Source of the DNA: Lancefieldella sp. Marseille-Q7238 | GTDB taxonomy: Bacteria; Actinomycetota; Coriobacteriia; Coriobacteriales; Atopobiaceae | NCBI RefSeq assembly: GCF_949152215.1 | Contig: NZ_OX424407.1 | Coordinates: 350,530-414,529, forward strand | DNA length: 64,000 nucleotides | Direction: 5' to 3' | Part shown: piece after piece, positions 55,222-62,423 of the stretch | How positions within the stretch are numbered: position 1 is the first letter of the stretch | Layout of the letters: every line of letters starts with the position of its first letter | Notes under the pieces: model-generated | Database searches by the model: none | What the model was told of the DNA's origin: nothing | The model's input: the letters and a program-made list of their open reading frames with translations, nothing else | Program-made: the position numbers and the translations under genes

Positions 55222-57339
55222 ATGAACATCACACATCTCCAGAAAAAAAGAGAATCGCTTCTTGCACTTGCTGTGCCAATCGCGTTAAGTATTGCAATCG
55301 CTTTGACCCCCTCTCAGATTCTCGCAGACAACAACATGCCGCAGGGAAACACCTATGCTCCTTCATCTTCTGCTAACACGTCAAAATCCGAGGAAGCGCT
55401 TCCTCCCGAGACTAACGCCGGCACACCTTCATCGCAGGAATCTTCCGCAAACTCTCACAAAGCTCCGGAACATGACGGCGCGCCAGCCTCACAGGAAACC
55501 GAAGAAGCAACCGACAATCAACAGGACACTCCGCAAAATCCCGCGCCTGCGCCCGCTCCTGAGCCTACGCCTGAAGAGCCTTCCTCTCCTTGGGAAGCAA
55601 GCGAAAAGGGATTTCGCTATAAGGATGAGAATGGCTCCTATCTCAAGAACACCTGGGTAAAAGACGCTGACGGCTGGCATCTCTTCAACTCAGAAGGCAT
55701 TGCTGTTTCAGGTTGGGCAAAGCCAAATGACAGATGGTTCTACCTTGATCCAACCCTTCCTCATAACGCTGCTAAGTTCGGTCAGGTTACTGACGGTGAC
55801 AAGACCTATCTCATTGACGAGAACAGCGGCATGGCCTGTCAGGAATGGGTGCAAAACTCTGAAGGAACCTGGTCATGGGCAACTGATTCCGGTGCGCTTG
55901 CCTCAGGGTGGGCGACAACAAAATGGGGTCGCGTCTTCTACTTTGATCCTCATAATCCTCTGCATCCCGCAGACCTCGGCATGATTATGGTCAACGGATA
56001 TCCTTACTGGATTGATGAGCAGCTTGGCCTTGCAACCAGCCAGTGGATTCAACTTACTGACGGTTCCTGGGTATGGGCGACCGACAACGGATCTTTTGCG
56101 TCCGGCTGGGTCTGGGGTCCCAAAAACGCCTGGTGGTACTTTGATCCAACCAAAGCAAACCATCCGCTCATGACAGGAGAAATCAGTGTTGACGGTCGAC
56201 AGTACTACATCGACGGAAATACCGGTATGAAGCGCAATAGCTGGGTCAAACTTGGTGAAAGCCGGTGGGCCTGGGCGAGCGATGATGGTCCGTTCATCAG
56301 CGGCTGGTTCACTGCCCCTAATGGTAGTACCTGGTATTTCAATCCTGATAGTCCATCTCATGAAGCTCTCCTTGGCGAGCAGGTTCTCAACGGCGGGCGT
56401 CATTACTATTTTGATGAAAGCTACGGTCTTGCCAGAAAGCAATGGGTTTTACTGCCTAATGGCGACAAGGTTTGGGCGACCCAGGAAGGCACCATTACCG
56501 GCCGTATTATCAATAACGAATTTTTTGCCGCTGACGGATCTCAGCCAACAGGAAAAATTGACCTTGGCGGCTTGACGATATATGTTTCATCCGATCACAA
56601 GCTCCTGACCGGCTGGCAAAAAATCGATGGTCAGTATTACCTGTACGGAGACGACGGACAACCTGTCTCAGGCTGGGTGCAGGCAGGCGGACGCTGGTAC
56701 TATCTTGACTCTCAGGGCCTTATGCAAACGGGATGGATTAAGCCCGGCGGCGCTTATTGGTACCACCTTGCCGCCAATGGCGCCATGGATACCGGCTGGA
56801 TTAAAGATGACGGCAAGGATTACTACCTTGATCCTTATACGGGTGCCATGAAGACCGGATATCTGTCTTGGGGAGGCAAACTCTATGCGGCCGGCCCCGA
56901 TGGCGCTATGGTAGAGCAACCCTGCTACTATCCCGACATGCTCAACTATGCGCAGAGCATCTATAGCGCCACCAACTGGCTTATTCAAATAGACACCCAT
57001 CAGAACCGCTTCGCTGTCTATAAGGGTTACCGGGGTAACTGGACTCCATGGTACGAATGGTATTGCACTACAGGCATGCCGGGTATGTGGACCCCTCATG
57101 GACAGTTTACTGTCGGATCCAAGGGCTTGTACTTTGGCAGTGGCTATCGATGCTGGTATTACACACAAATTACAGGCGATTACCTTATTCACTCCATCTT
57201 GTATAACAGCGATGGGTATACGGTGAGGGATGGCCGCCTAGGATATCACGGCTCACATGGCTGCGTACGCCTTGCTACTGAAAATGCCAAATGGATCTAT
57301 AACAACATCCCCTACGGCACAAAAATCTATATCTGGTAG
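55222..57339 (+). CDS. Secreted L,D-transpeptidase with wall-binding repeats
   Basis: 705 residues from ATG 55222 (GGAG upstream; longer frame to 55075 unlikely). Signal peptide 1-35, Pro/Glu/Ser-rich linker (36-135), choline-binding-type repeats (about 140-590) and a C-terminal YkuD domain with GSHGCVRL, Cys681. It should cross-link or hydrolyse peptidoglycan at the wall while bound by its repeats. Residues about 141-275 are encoded by the 403-bp segment identical to the amidase. It diverges from the amidase and cspA. Confidence 0.9.
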   Translation: MNITHLQKKRESLLALAVPIALSIAIALTPSQILADNNMPQGNTYAPSSSANTSKSEEALPPETNAGTPSSQESSANSHKAPEHDGAPASQETEEATDNQQDTPQNPAPAPAPEPTPEEPSSPWEASEKGFRYKDENGSYLKNTWVKDADGWHLFNSEGIAVSGWAKPNDRWFYLDPTLPHNAAKFGQVTDGDKTYLIDENSGMACQEWVQNSEGTWSWATDSGALASGWATTKWGRVFYFDPHNPLHPADLGMIMVNGYPYWIDEQLGLATSQWIQLTDGSWVWATDNGSFASGWVWGPKNAWWYFDPTKANHPLMTGEISVDGRQYYIDGNTGMKRNSWVKLGESRWAWASDDGPFISGWFTAPNGSTWYFNPDSPSHEALLGEQVLNGGRHYYFDESYGLARKQWVLLPNGDKVWATQEGTITGRIINNEFFAADGSQPTGKIDLGGLTIYVSSDHKLLTGWQKIDGQYYLYGDDGQPVSGWVQAGGRWYYLDSQGLMQTGWIKPGGAYWYHLAANGAMDTGWIKDDGKDYYLDPYTGAMKTGYLSWGGKLYAAGPDGAMVEQPCYYPDMLNYAQSIYSATNWLIQIDTHQNRFAVYKGYRGNWTPWYEWYCTTGMPGMWTPHGQFTVGSKGLYFGSGYRCWYYTQITGDYLIHSILYNSDGYTVRDGRLGYHGSHGCVRLATENAKWIYNNIPYGTKIYIW
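55644..56046 (+). repeat. 403-bp segment identical to the amidase repeats, inverted
   Basis: The sequence matches the minus-strand copies at 51677-52079 and 52247-52649 with no difference seen, in the same reading frame. Boundaries are where the sequence diverges (CTCAAGAAC versus CTGCAAGAAC on one side, CAGTGGATT versus CAGTGGGTA on the other). Confidence 0.85.
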
Positions 57340-57348
57340 CTAAACAAG

Positions 57349-57383
57349 CGAGTGTTTTGCGCTTCTATCGCGCGAAACACTCG
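57349..57383. terminator. Hairpin between convergent genes
   Basis: CGAGTGTTTTGCGC (57349-57362) pairs with GCGCGAAACACTCG (57370-57383), a 14-bp stem with one G-T pair. No clear T-run. It overlaps the last codons of the minus-strand gene. Confidence 0.65.
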
Positions 57384-57763
57384 GCTTCCAGCTCAGCAAA
57401 TTCTTCCGGAGCCTGACCAAGGTCACAATTAAACGATTCCGCAACAGCTTTGGCCTGCAAATGACGCAGGCCTGCTTTGTCCTTCTCGCCAAGCTCTTCG
57501 TATATGCGAGAAGTACGCTCAAGCGCGTAGCTTACATATTCGGCAACGGACTCCGCCACGCCCGACAAGAGCATCATGGTAACGAGCGAATCGGGGGCAA
57601 GAGAACACGCTGTCTCGGGGCTTAAGTCAATCAGTTCAGCCACCTGCTGCTCGGCCGTTTCAAGAGGCTCGGTGTCTTTGTTTTCCTTCGCCTGTTTGAG
57701 AGCGCGTGCGACCGCTCTGCTGAAATCCGCAATAATCTCAAGGATATAATCGCGCTGTAGCAT
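57365..57763 (-). CDS. Small helical protein of unknown function
   Basis: 132 residues, mostly helical and acidic, starting MLQRDYILEIIADFSRAVAR. The opening resembles DUF6483-type proteins of Clostridia, a tentative match. It is 8 bp after ruvB and therefore probably co-transcribed with ruvCAB. No signal peptide or membrane helix. Confidence 0.65.
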   Translation of the reverse strand: MLQRDYILEIIADFSRAVARALKQAKENKDTEPLETAEQQVAELIDLSPETACSLAPDSLVTMMLLSGVAESVAEYVSYALERTSRIYEELGEKDKAGLRHLQAKAVAESFNCDLGQAPEEFAELEAECFAR

Positions 57764-57771
57764 CTTTTGTC

Positions 57772-58845
57772 CTAACGTTGCGATGGAATTGGAATGTCCA
57801 GATGGACGAAGGCACTCTGCGTGGCTTGGCGACCCTGCGGAGTTCTTACGATAAGCCCTTGTTGAAGCAAGTACGGCTCGTATACGTCCTCAAGCGTCGA
57901 AGGATCTTCGGAAACGGCGCTTGCCAGCGTAGTAAGACCAACAGGCCGGCCGTGAAACGTTTCGCACAGAGCGCGCAAAACACTCACGTCCATGGCGTCA
58001 AGTCCCAGCTCGTCTATGTCAAAAAACGAAAGCGCCTGAGAAGCGACTTCCCATGTAATTGTACCCCCCGCCTTTACCTGAGCGTAATCACGGACGCGCT
58101 TAAGCAGGCGGTTTGCCAGACGAGGAGTACCGCGCGATCGAGAGGCGATCTCTAGGGCGCCCTGCTCGTCTACAACCACCTCAAGAATGGAGGCTGACCG
58201 CAGCACAATCGTCTTCAGTTCTTCAACCGAATAGTAATCAAGCCTGTACGCAATGCCAAAACGATCGCGCAAAGGGCCTGTCAAAAGCCCCGTTCTTGTT
58301 GTTGCAGCGACAAGCGTAAAGCGCGGGATATCAAGCCTGATTGACCTGGCGGCAGGACCTTTGCCAATAACGATATCTAAGAAAAAGTCCTCCATCGCGG
58401 GGTACAAAACTTCCTCAATCTGTCTGTTCAGACGGTGAATCTCATCAATAAAGAGGATGTCGCCCTCTTCAAGGTTTGTAAGAATTGCCGCAAGATCGCC
58501 GGTACGCTCGATAGCCGGACCTGAAGTGGTGTGGAGCTTTGAGTCCATCTCGCCCGCAAGGACACCGGCAAGGGTAGTCTTACCAAGGCCCGGAGGACCT
58601 GAAAAGATGACATGGTCAAGCGGTTCGTTTCTCTTTTTCGCAGCTTGAATAAGCACGCGGAGGTTCTCTTTCACGCGTGTCTGCCCGAGGTATTCGTCCA
58701 AAGTCTTAGGCCTGAGCGAACGCTCCTGTTCGATATCGTCCGGCCCGAGCTCCCCCGAAACCATCCTTGTTTCACCATAGGTTTTTTGCTGGGGTCTTGT
58801 ATGTGATGGACTCTCAAACAAGTTTTTGGCATCTGCCTCCCACAT
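57772..58845 (-). CDS. ruvB: Holliday junction branch migration helicase RuvB
   Basis: 357 residues with Walker [10 protein letters not shown], Walker B DEIHRL, sensor region [15 protein letters not shown] and the C-terminal winged helix. With RuvA it drives branch migration. The start overlaps the ruvA stop by one base (TGATG). The N-terminal 35 residues precede the family core and are variable. Confidence 0.97.
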   Translation of the reverse strand: MWEADAKNLFESPSHTRPQQKTYGETRMVSGELGPDDIEQERSLRPKTLDEYLGQTRVKENLRVLIQAAKKRNEPLDHVIFSGPPGLGKTTLAGVLAGEMDSKLHTTSGPAIERTGDLAAILTNLEEGDILFIDEIHRLNRQIEEVLYPAMEDFFLDIVIGKGPAARSIRLDIPRFTLVAATTRTGLLTGPLRDRFGIAYRLDYYSVEELKTIVLRSASILEVVVDEQGALEIASRSRGTPRLANRLLKRVRDYAQVKAGGTITWEVASQALSFFDIDELGLDAMDVSVLRALCETFHGRPVGLTTLASAVSEDPSTLEDVYEPYLLQQGLIVRTPQGRQATQSAFVHLDIPIPSQR

Positions 58846-59483
58846 CAGTTACCACTCCCCAGACGGCGCAGCGCGTAGCTTATGGCCTTCTCAATCGTAG
58901 AGGCTCCCGCTTCTTCCCTGCCTTCCAGCGCCAAGGCGATTTCTTGCGACGTAAAGCCCATGGCGAGAAGAGCCTCAGTTACTTCATTATCAAGCGGCGC
59001 ATGGGACGAAGCTGCAGCGCCAAAGCCAAGCGCTTCCGTTGGACCCGACAAACCCACAAGATTTCTGAGTTCGGTGTCTTTGGCGAAAACATCCGAAAGC
59101 TCTACCACCATACGCCCCGCTTTTTTCTTTCCGAGTCCGGCAACCTGCGTCATACGCGCGCTATCTTCAGAAGCTACGATGCCGGCGAGCTGGCGCGGCG
59201 TAAAGGTTGAGAGCACCGAGAGCGCCAATTTGGCGCCGATGCCAGAAATAGCGCGCAGACGATCAAAGAGCGCACGTTCTTCTCGCGAAGAAAACCCGTA
59301 GAGCTCCATGGCGTCTTCTCTGACAACCATCCTGGTAAGAATAGTCACGCCCGCCTCTCCCACCTGAGGAAGGGCGGCGGCGGTATTTGCGGATATGCCC
59401 AGTTCATAGCCAACGCCATGAACATCAAGTATCATCAGCGAGGGACTGACAAAGAGCAGGGTACCGGTAAGCTGTACGATCAT
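58845..59483 (-). CDS. ruvA: Holliday junction protein RuvA
   Basis: 212 residues: N-terminal OB fold (1-65), double helix-hairpin-helix ([13 protein letters not shown] and [16 protein letters not shown]) and a C-terminal RuvB-binding domain with a Gly/Ala-rich linker. It holds the four-way junction for RuvB. It overlaps ruvC by 4 nt (ATGA). Confidence 0.96.
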   Translation of the reverse strand: MIVQLTGTLLFVSPSLMILDVHGVGYELGISANTAAALPQVGEAGVTILTRMVVREDAMELYGFSSREERALFDRLRAISGIGAKLALSVLSTFTPRQLAGIVASEDSARMTQVAGLGKKKAGRMVVELSDVFAKDTELRNLVGLSGPTEALGFGAAASSHAPLDNEVTEALLAMGFTSQEIALALEGREEAGASTIEKAISYALRRLGSGN

Positions 59484-59983
59484 AGACGAACTCTCCTTTT
59501 GCCAAGTTCTTCTGTTCTTACCAGATGCGCATGGCAGACCGCCGCGGCAAGCGCATCAGCCGCGTGATCGGGGTGCGGCTCATGGTCAAGTTGTAGGACC
59601 GTACGGATCATGTACATGACCTGTGCCTTATCGGCCGAACCGGTACCAACGACCGCCTGCTTTATCTGCATGGGCGTGTACTCTCCAACCGACAAGCCCG
59701 CCCGAGCACAAGCCACAATCGCGGCTCCCCTTGCCTGAGCGGTAGGAATAGCCGAGCGCACGTTTTGTCCAAAGTAGATGCTCTCAATTGAAAGCGCCAC
59801 CGGCCTGAACTTTTGGATGACCAGAGAAATCTCATCGTAAATGCGACCCAAACGCATATCGATAGGCTCGTTTGCCTTTGTTTCCACGCATCCGTACGCA
59901 CGCGCGCGGCAAGCCGACCCGCGAGTTTCAACGATGCCCCAGCCCGTATGAGCCAATCCCGGGTCGATTCCTAAAATGACCAT
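59480..59983 (-). CDS. ruvC: Holliday junction resolvase RuvC
   Basis: 167 residues with the four acidic catalytic sites: Asp in GIDPGLAHTGWG, Glu in IESIYFG, and Asp residues in DHAADALAAAVCH. It cuts Holliday junctions as a dimer. First gene of ruvCAB; a LexA-like palindrome lies 23 bp upstream. Confidence 0.96.
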   Translation of the reverse strand: MVILGIDPGLAHTGWGIVETRGSACRARAYGCVETKANEPIDMRLGRIYDEISLVIQKFRPVALSIESIYFGQNVRSAIPTAQARGAAIVACARAGLSVGEYTPMQIKQAVVGTGSADKAQVMYMIRTVLQLDHEPHPDHAADALAAAVCHAHLVRTEELGKRRVRL

Positions 59984-60005
59984 CCTGCCCTCTTAGAGAC
60001 GATAA

Positions 60006-60029
60006 GAACGTTCGTTCCATTTTATCATA
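60006..60029 (-). promoter_or_regulatory. Possible LexA (SOS) box at the ruvCAB promoter
   Basis: GAACGTTCGTTC (60006-60017) reads GAAC-N4-GTTC on the minus strand, the core of the Gram-positive SOS box CGAAC-N4-GTTCG with non-matching outer bases. TATGAT and TAAAAT -10 candidates lie just upstream on that strand (60019-60029). SOS control of ruv genes is common, which supports the call. Confidence 0.5.
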
Positions 60030-60038
60030 CGAAAGGCA

Positions 60039-61736
60039 TTAATTCTCCGAAAACGGTCCCCGCCACATTTTTGGCATGCCAAACATAACGCCCGCTCCCT
60101 CAAGACCTGAGAACTCACGAAGATAGTCCAGAATCTCCTGGAGGCTCTCAGGAGAAGGCATCTCAACCTGTTCGGGAATCGCTTGCATAAAGGCGTGCTC
60201 CGCCGACGCGAGCAGGCCGTCAAACAGCGTTGACGTATCTTCTTCTACCGTCTGTTTTCGTTGCGAGTCTCTCCACGAAGTAAAGAGCGGCAGCTCGGTA
60301 TCGACCAATGGACACTGCAAAAGTATAAGCAATGACCCTCTGTTCTGGCGGGTAACTCCATTGCCATACAGCGCGTCCAACACATCCGCAACCGCTTCCT
60401 CATAGCCTATTTTAGCAACTATCTCATGAAAGCTTTTGCCGAGCTCAATCGTCCTCGACAAAACGGTATCAACGAAATGCGCCTGCTCATAAAAGGACGA
60501 GAAAAGCTCATCCTTCTTTTTGAAATCAAACACCTCATATGTAACGGTCGCTGAAAGGGCAGCCTTCACTTCAGGAACCGACTCGCAAAAATCAAGGATT
60601 TCAGACAGATACAAATCGCCCAGCGGATGTAGCGCACCGGCCGCAATCATCCCACCCGCGCCAAGCGCCCAATCGCTCTTGTTCTCGGTGGTAAGCACCA
60701 AAAGGTTATTCTCGCGAGCATATGCTGCAAGGCGCGCATAGGCAATATCATATTCAAGTTGGTCTTGCGTTTCTACGCTGCTGATATATATCTGAGATGC
60801 TTGAAAGACACTTCGCGCAAGCGCCGCCGTCACTTGGGCGCTGACTGACGTGTCGAGAAGTACCGCAACGCCGTCAAAATGGCCCTGCTTTACGAACTCA
60901 AACAGACCCAGCTTGAGAGCTTTCCATCCCACAGCAGACGTATCTTCTGACGCCGGAAGAGAGAGTGCTTCTTTGCTTCGTGAGCCTGAATCAATATCAA
61001 CGCAGATGAGGTCCTCTTCAAAGGCTTTTGCGCAAATGCCGCACTCTCCGTCAGGCGCTATAACGAAGCTTGAACCGATGCTAACGTGCCCTCCGTACAG
61101 ACCGACCGCGTTAACGCCAATAACCCATGCTCCCAACTCATCCGCATCGGAAGAAAAACGGCTATCGCTCAGGCCGAGACCCATAGTGGTATTGACATCA
61201 GACAACGCATATCCCGAAGTGTTCAGATAGAGCATAAGGTCAGCAGTTTGATCGGCATCGCGCCAAGCATCGAGATCCTGGCAACTAAATGAAATGCCTA
61301 TCGTATAATCGCCCCATTCAAAATGAGGCAGGTCAAAGCCCGGGTCTTCCTCATCGGAAAGGTCACCTTCGGTTACGCTTTCCCGAGCGAGGGCGCTCAG
61401 GTGCGCAATCTCCGCTGTAAGGCGCAGAGGCGTCACGTGCCCCTGACGCAAGAACATCGCTTCGCTGAGCACCTCATGGTCTTTTGTAACCGCAACAGGA
61501 ACGACTGCGGGAAGTGGAAGATTCTCTGCAAGTTGCTTAAGCGTTGCAAACAGATCGTCAAGAAACCCCTCAACGGTCGCATCGGTAAGAGACATCAGTC
61601 CCGTCAGCGACGGCGCGGGATACACAATGAGCTCGGCATGTTGCTCCTTTGCGCGCTCGGCATAGGCCAGCATGCGCTCATACGTTTCAGACAAAGCTCC
61701 GCTCTGCGTATTCATTTGTGCAACGGCAACATTCAT
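60039..61736 (-). CDS. Degenerate glutamine-dependent NAD synthetase homologue (probable pseudoenzyme)
   Basis: ATG 61736 with GGAGG 7 bp upstream; 565 residues with the NadE layout: nitrilase-like amidase (1-265) and NAD synthetase-like domain (about 275-565). Key residues are altered: the glutaminase Glu in PELSLTG is Ala (PAPSLTG, 40-46), the Lys loop reads PLRLTAEI, and the PP-loop SGGIDSA reads DTSVSAQ (295-301). Cys152 in SCQDLDAW and ENKSDWALG (351-359) persist. It cannot make NAD by the normal mechanism, so a regulatory or structural role is more likely. It is upstream of ruvC, same strand, 55 bp away. Confidence 0.75.
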   Translation of the reverse strand: MNVAVAQMNTQSGALSETYERMLAYAERAKEQHAELIVYPAPSLTGLMSLTDATVEGFLDDLFATLKQLAENLPLPAVVPVAVTKDHEVLSEAMFLRQGHVTPLRLTAEIAHLSALARESVTEGDLSDEEDPGFDLPHFEWGDYTIGISFSCQDLDAWRDADQTADLMLYLNTSGYALSDVNTTMGLGLSDSRFSSDADELGAWVIGVNAVGLYGGHVSIGSSFVIAPDGECGICAKAFEEDLICVDIDSGSRSKEALSLPASEDTSAVGWKALKLGLFEFVKQGHFDGVAVLLDTSVSAQVTAALARSVFQASQIYISSVETQDQLEYDIAYARLAAYARENNLLVLTTENKSDWALGAGGMIAAGALHPLGDLYLSEILDFCESVPEVKAALSATVTYEVFDFKKKDELFSSFYEQAHFVDTVLSRTIELGKSFHEIVAKIGYEEAVADVLDALYGNGVTRQNRGSLLILLQCPLVDTELPLFTSWRDSQRKQTVEEDTSTLFDGLLASAEHAFMQAIPEQVEMPSPESLQEILDYLREFSGLEGAGVMFGMPKMWRGPFSEN

Positions 61737-61789
61737 AGTCAATCCTCCGGTTAAAGCAACCCCTCACAAGTATGCCCAAAAATACAAAA

Positions 61790-61815
61790 AAGAGCTGCGA
61801 TTTCTCACAGCTCTT
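61790..61815 (-). terminator. Intrinsic terminator after the desulfoferrodoxin gene
   Basis: AAGAGCTG (61790-61797) pairs with CAGCTCTT (61808-61815); on the minus strand the stem is followed by TTTTTTGTATT. Confidence 0.9.
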
Positions 61816-61875
61816 AAAAAACTCGTAATAGCCTCGTGCAAGCAGCGTTCATAACCCGCTTGCCTGCAGGTGCTC

Positions 61876-62256
61876 TTAGAATTCAGATTTCCAAAGGCCA
61901 TGCAGATTGCAGAATTCGTAGGCAATCGCATGCTGGTCTTCAGGAAGCGCAAAATGCGCTTCCGGCTGCTGACCTGGAGCAAGGCGTTTGAGATTGACGC
62001 CCTGCTCGGTCTCAAGAGCAATGAACTCAATGTAGTGTTCGGGCAGCATGGGATGAGCAACCTCTCCTACCTTCACCACTAGCTTACTGCCATCACGGGA
62101 AACCACGGGAACATGCTTTTCAGTAGCTCCGTCGGTCGTATTGGCTGAAAGCAGCTCCATGGGCTCGCCGCAGCAGGAAGGAACAACGTTGCCATCCACG
62201 ACGACGTAAACGATATTTCCGCAGTGTTTGCAGCGATAAAACTTAGCTTGTGCCAT
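61876..62256 (-). CDS. dfx: Desulfoferrodoxin / superoxide reductase
   Basis: 126 residues from ATG 62256 (GAGGAG upstream). N-terminal desulforedoxin site with four cysteines (Cys9, 12, 28, 29: CKHCG ... SCCGE) and C-terminal superoxide reductase domain with the His ligands in EKHVPVV and HPMLPEHY and the CNLHGLW motif. It reduces superoxide to peroxide without making oxygen, as in anaerobes. It has its own terminator. Confidence 0.94.
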   Translation of the reverse strand: MAQAKFYRCKHCGNIVYVVVDGNVVPSCCGEPMELLSANTTDGATEKHVPVVSRDGSKLVVKVGEVAHPMLPEHYIEFIALETEQGVNLKRLAPGQQPEAHFALPEDQHAIAYEFCNLHGLWKSEF

Positions 62257-62423
62257 TATTTCTCCTCTCACAAGGTACCGCCCTCTTGTGGACCGTACCG
62301 TTCTGCCTATAGTACTACCCATACCGTGTGTTTTAAATCACAAACGCTATAAGTTAAGTAGCATTTATGAAAATTCCCGTAGCAACCGCTGTTGCAGCAG
62401 ACGCCAAAATTAAACGACTCCGC

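Larger units (their letters stand above)
706..58970. repeat. Dispersed 9-mer CTTCTCGCC, 27 exact copies (span of first to last copy)
   Basis: Copies reading CTTCTCGCC on the plus strand start at 706, 2579, 6591, 14200, 16219, 21050, 22710, 27818, 33946, 41561, 43085, 44796, 45913, 47518, 49108, 50930 and 57482. Copies on the minus strand (plus-strand text GGCGAGAAG) start at 2231, 7214, 11861, 15672, 16146, 19878, 23020, 26939, 38629 and 58962. A random 64-kb sequence would give about 0.5. In genes the word encodes Leu-Leu-Ala or, in reverse, Gly-Glu-Lys most often, but also Ser-Phe-Ser-Pro (41561), Ala-Ser-Arg (7214) and Ala-Arg-Arg (16219). Three copies (706, 21050, 50930) are between genes. 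Many one-mismatch variants exist (for example 8885, 16946, 42968). Counted by eye, so one or two may be missed. Confidence 0.85.

Noticed and set aside
706..58970. KOPS-like or strand-directing role for CTTCTCGCC
   Set aside because: The orientation split (17 to 10) is too even for a strongly polar motif within one replichore, although whole-genome data could change this.
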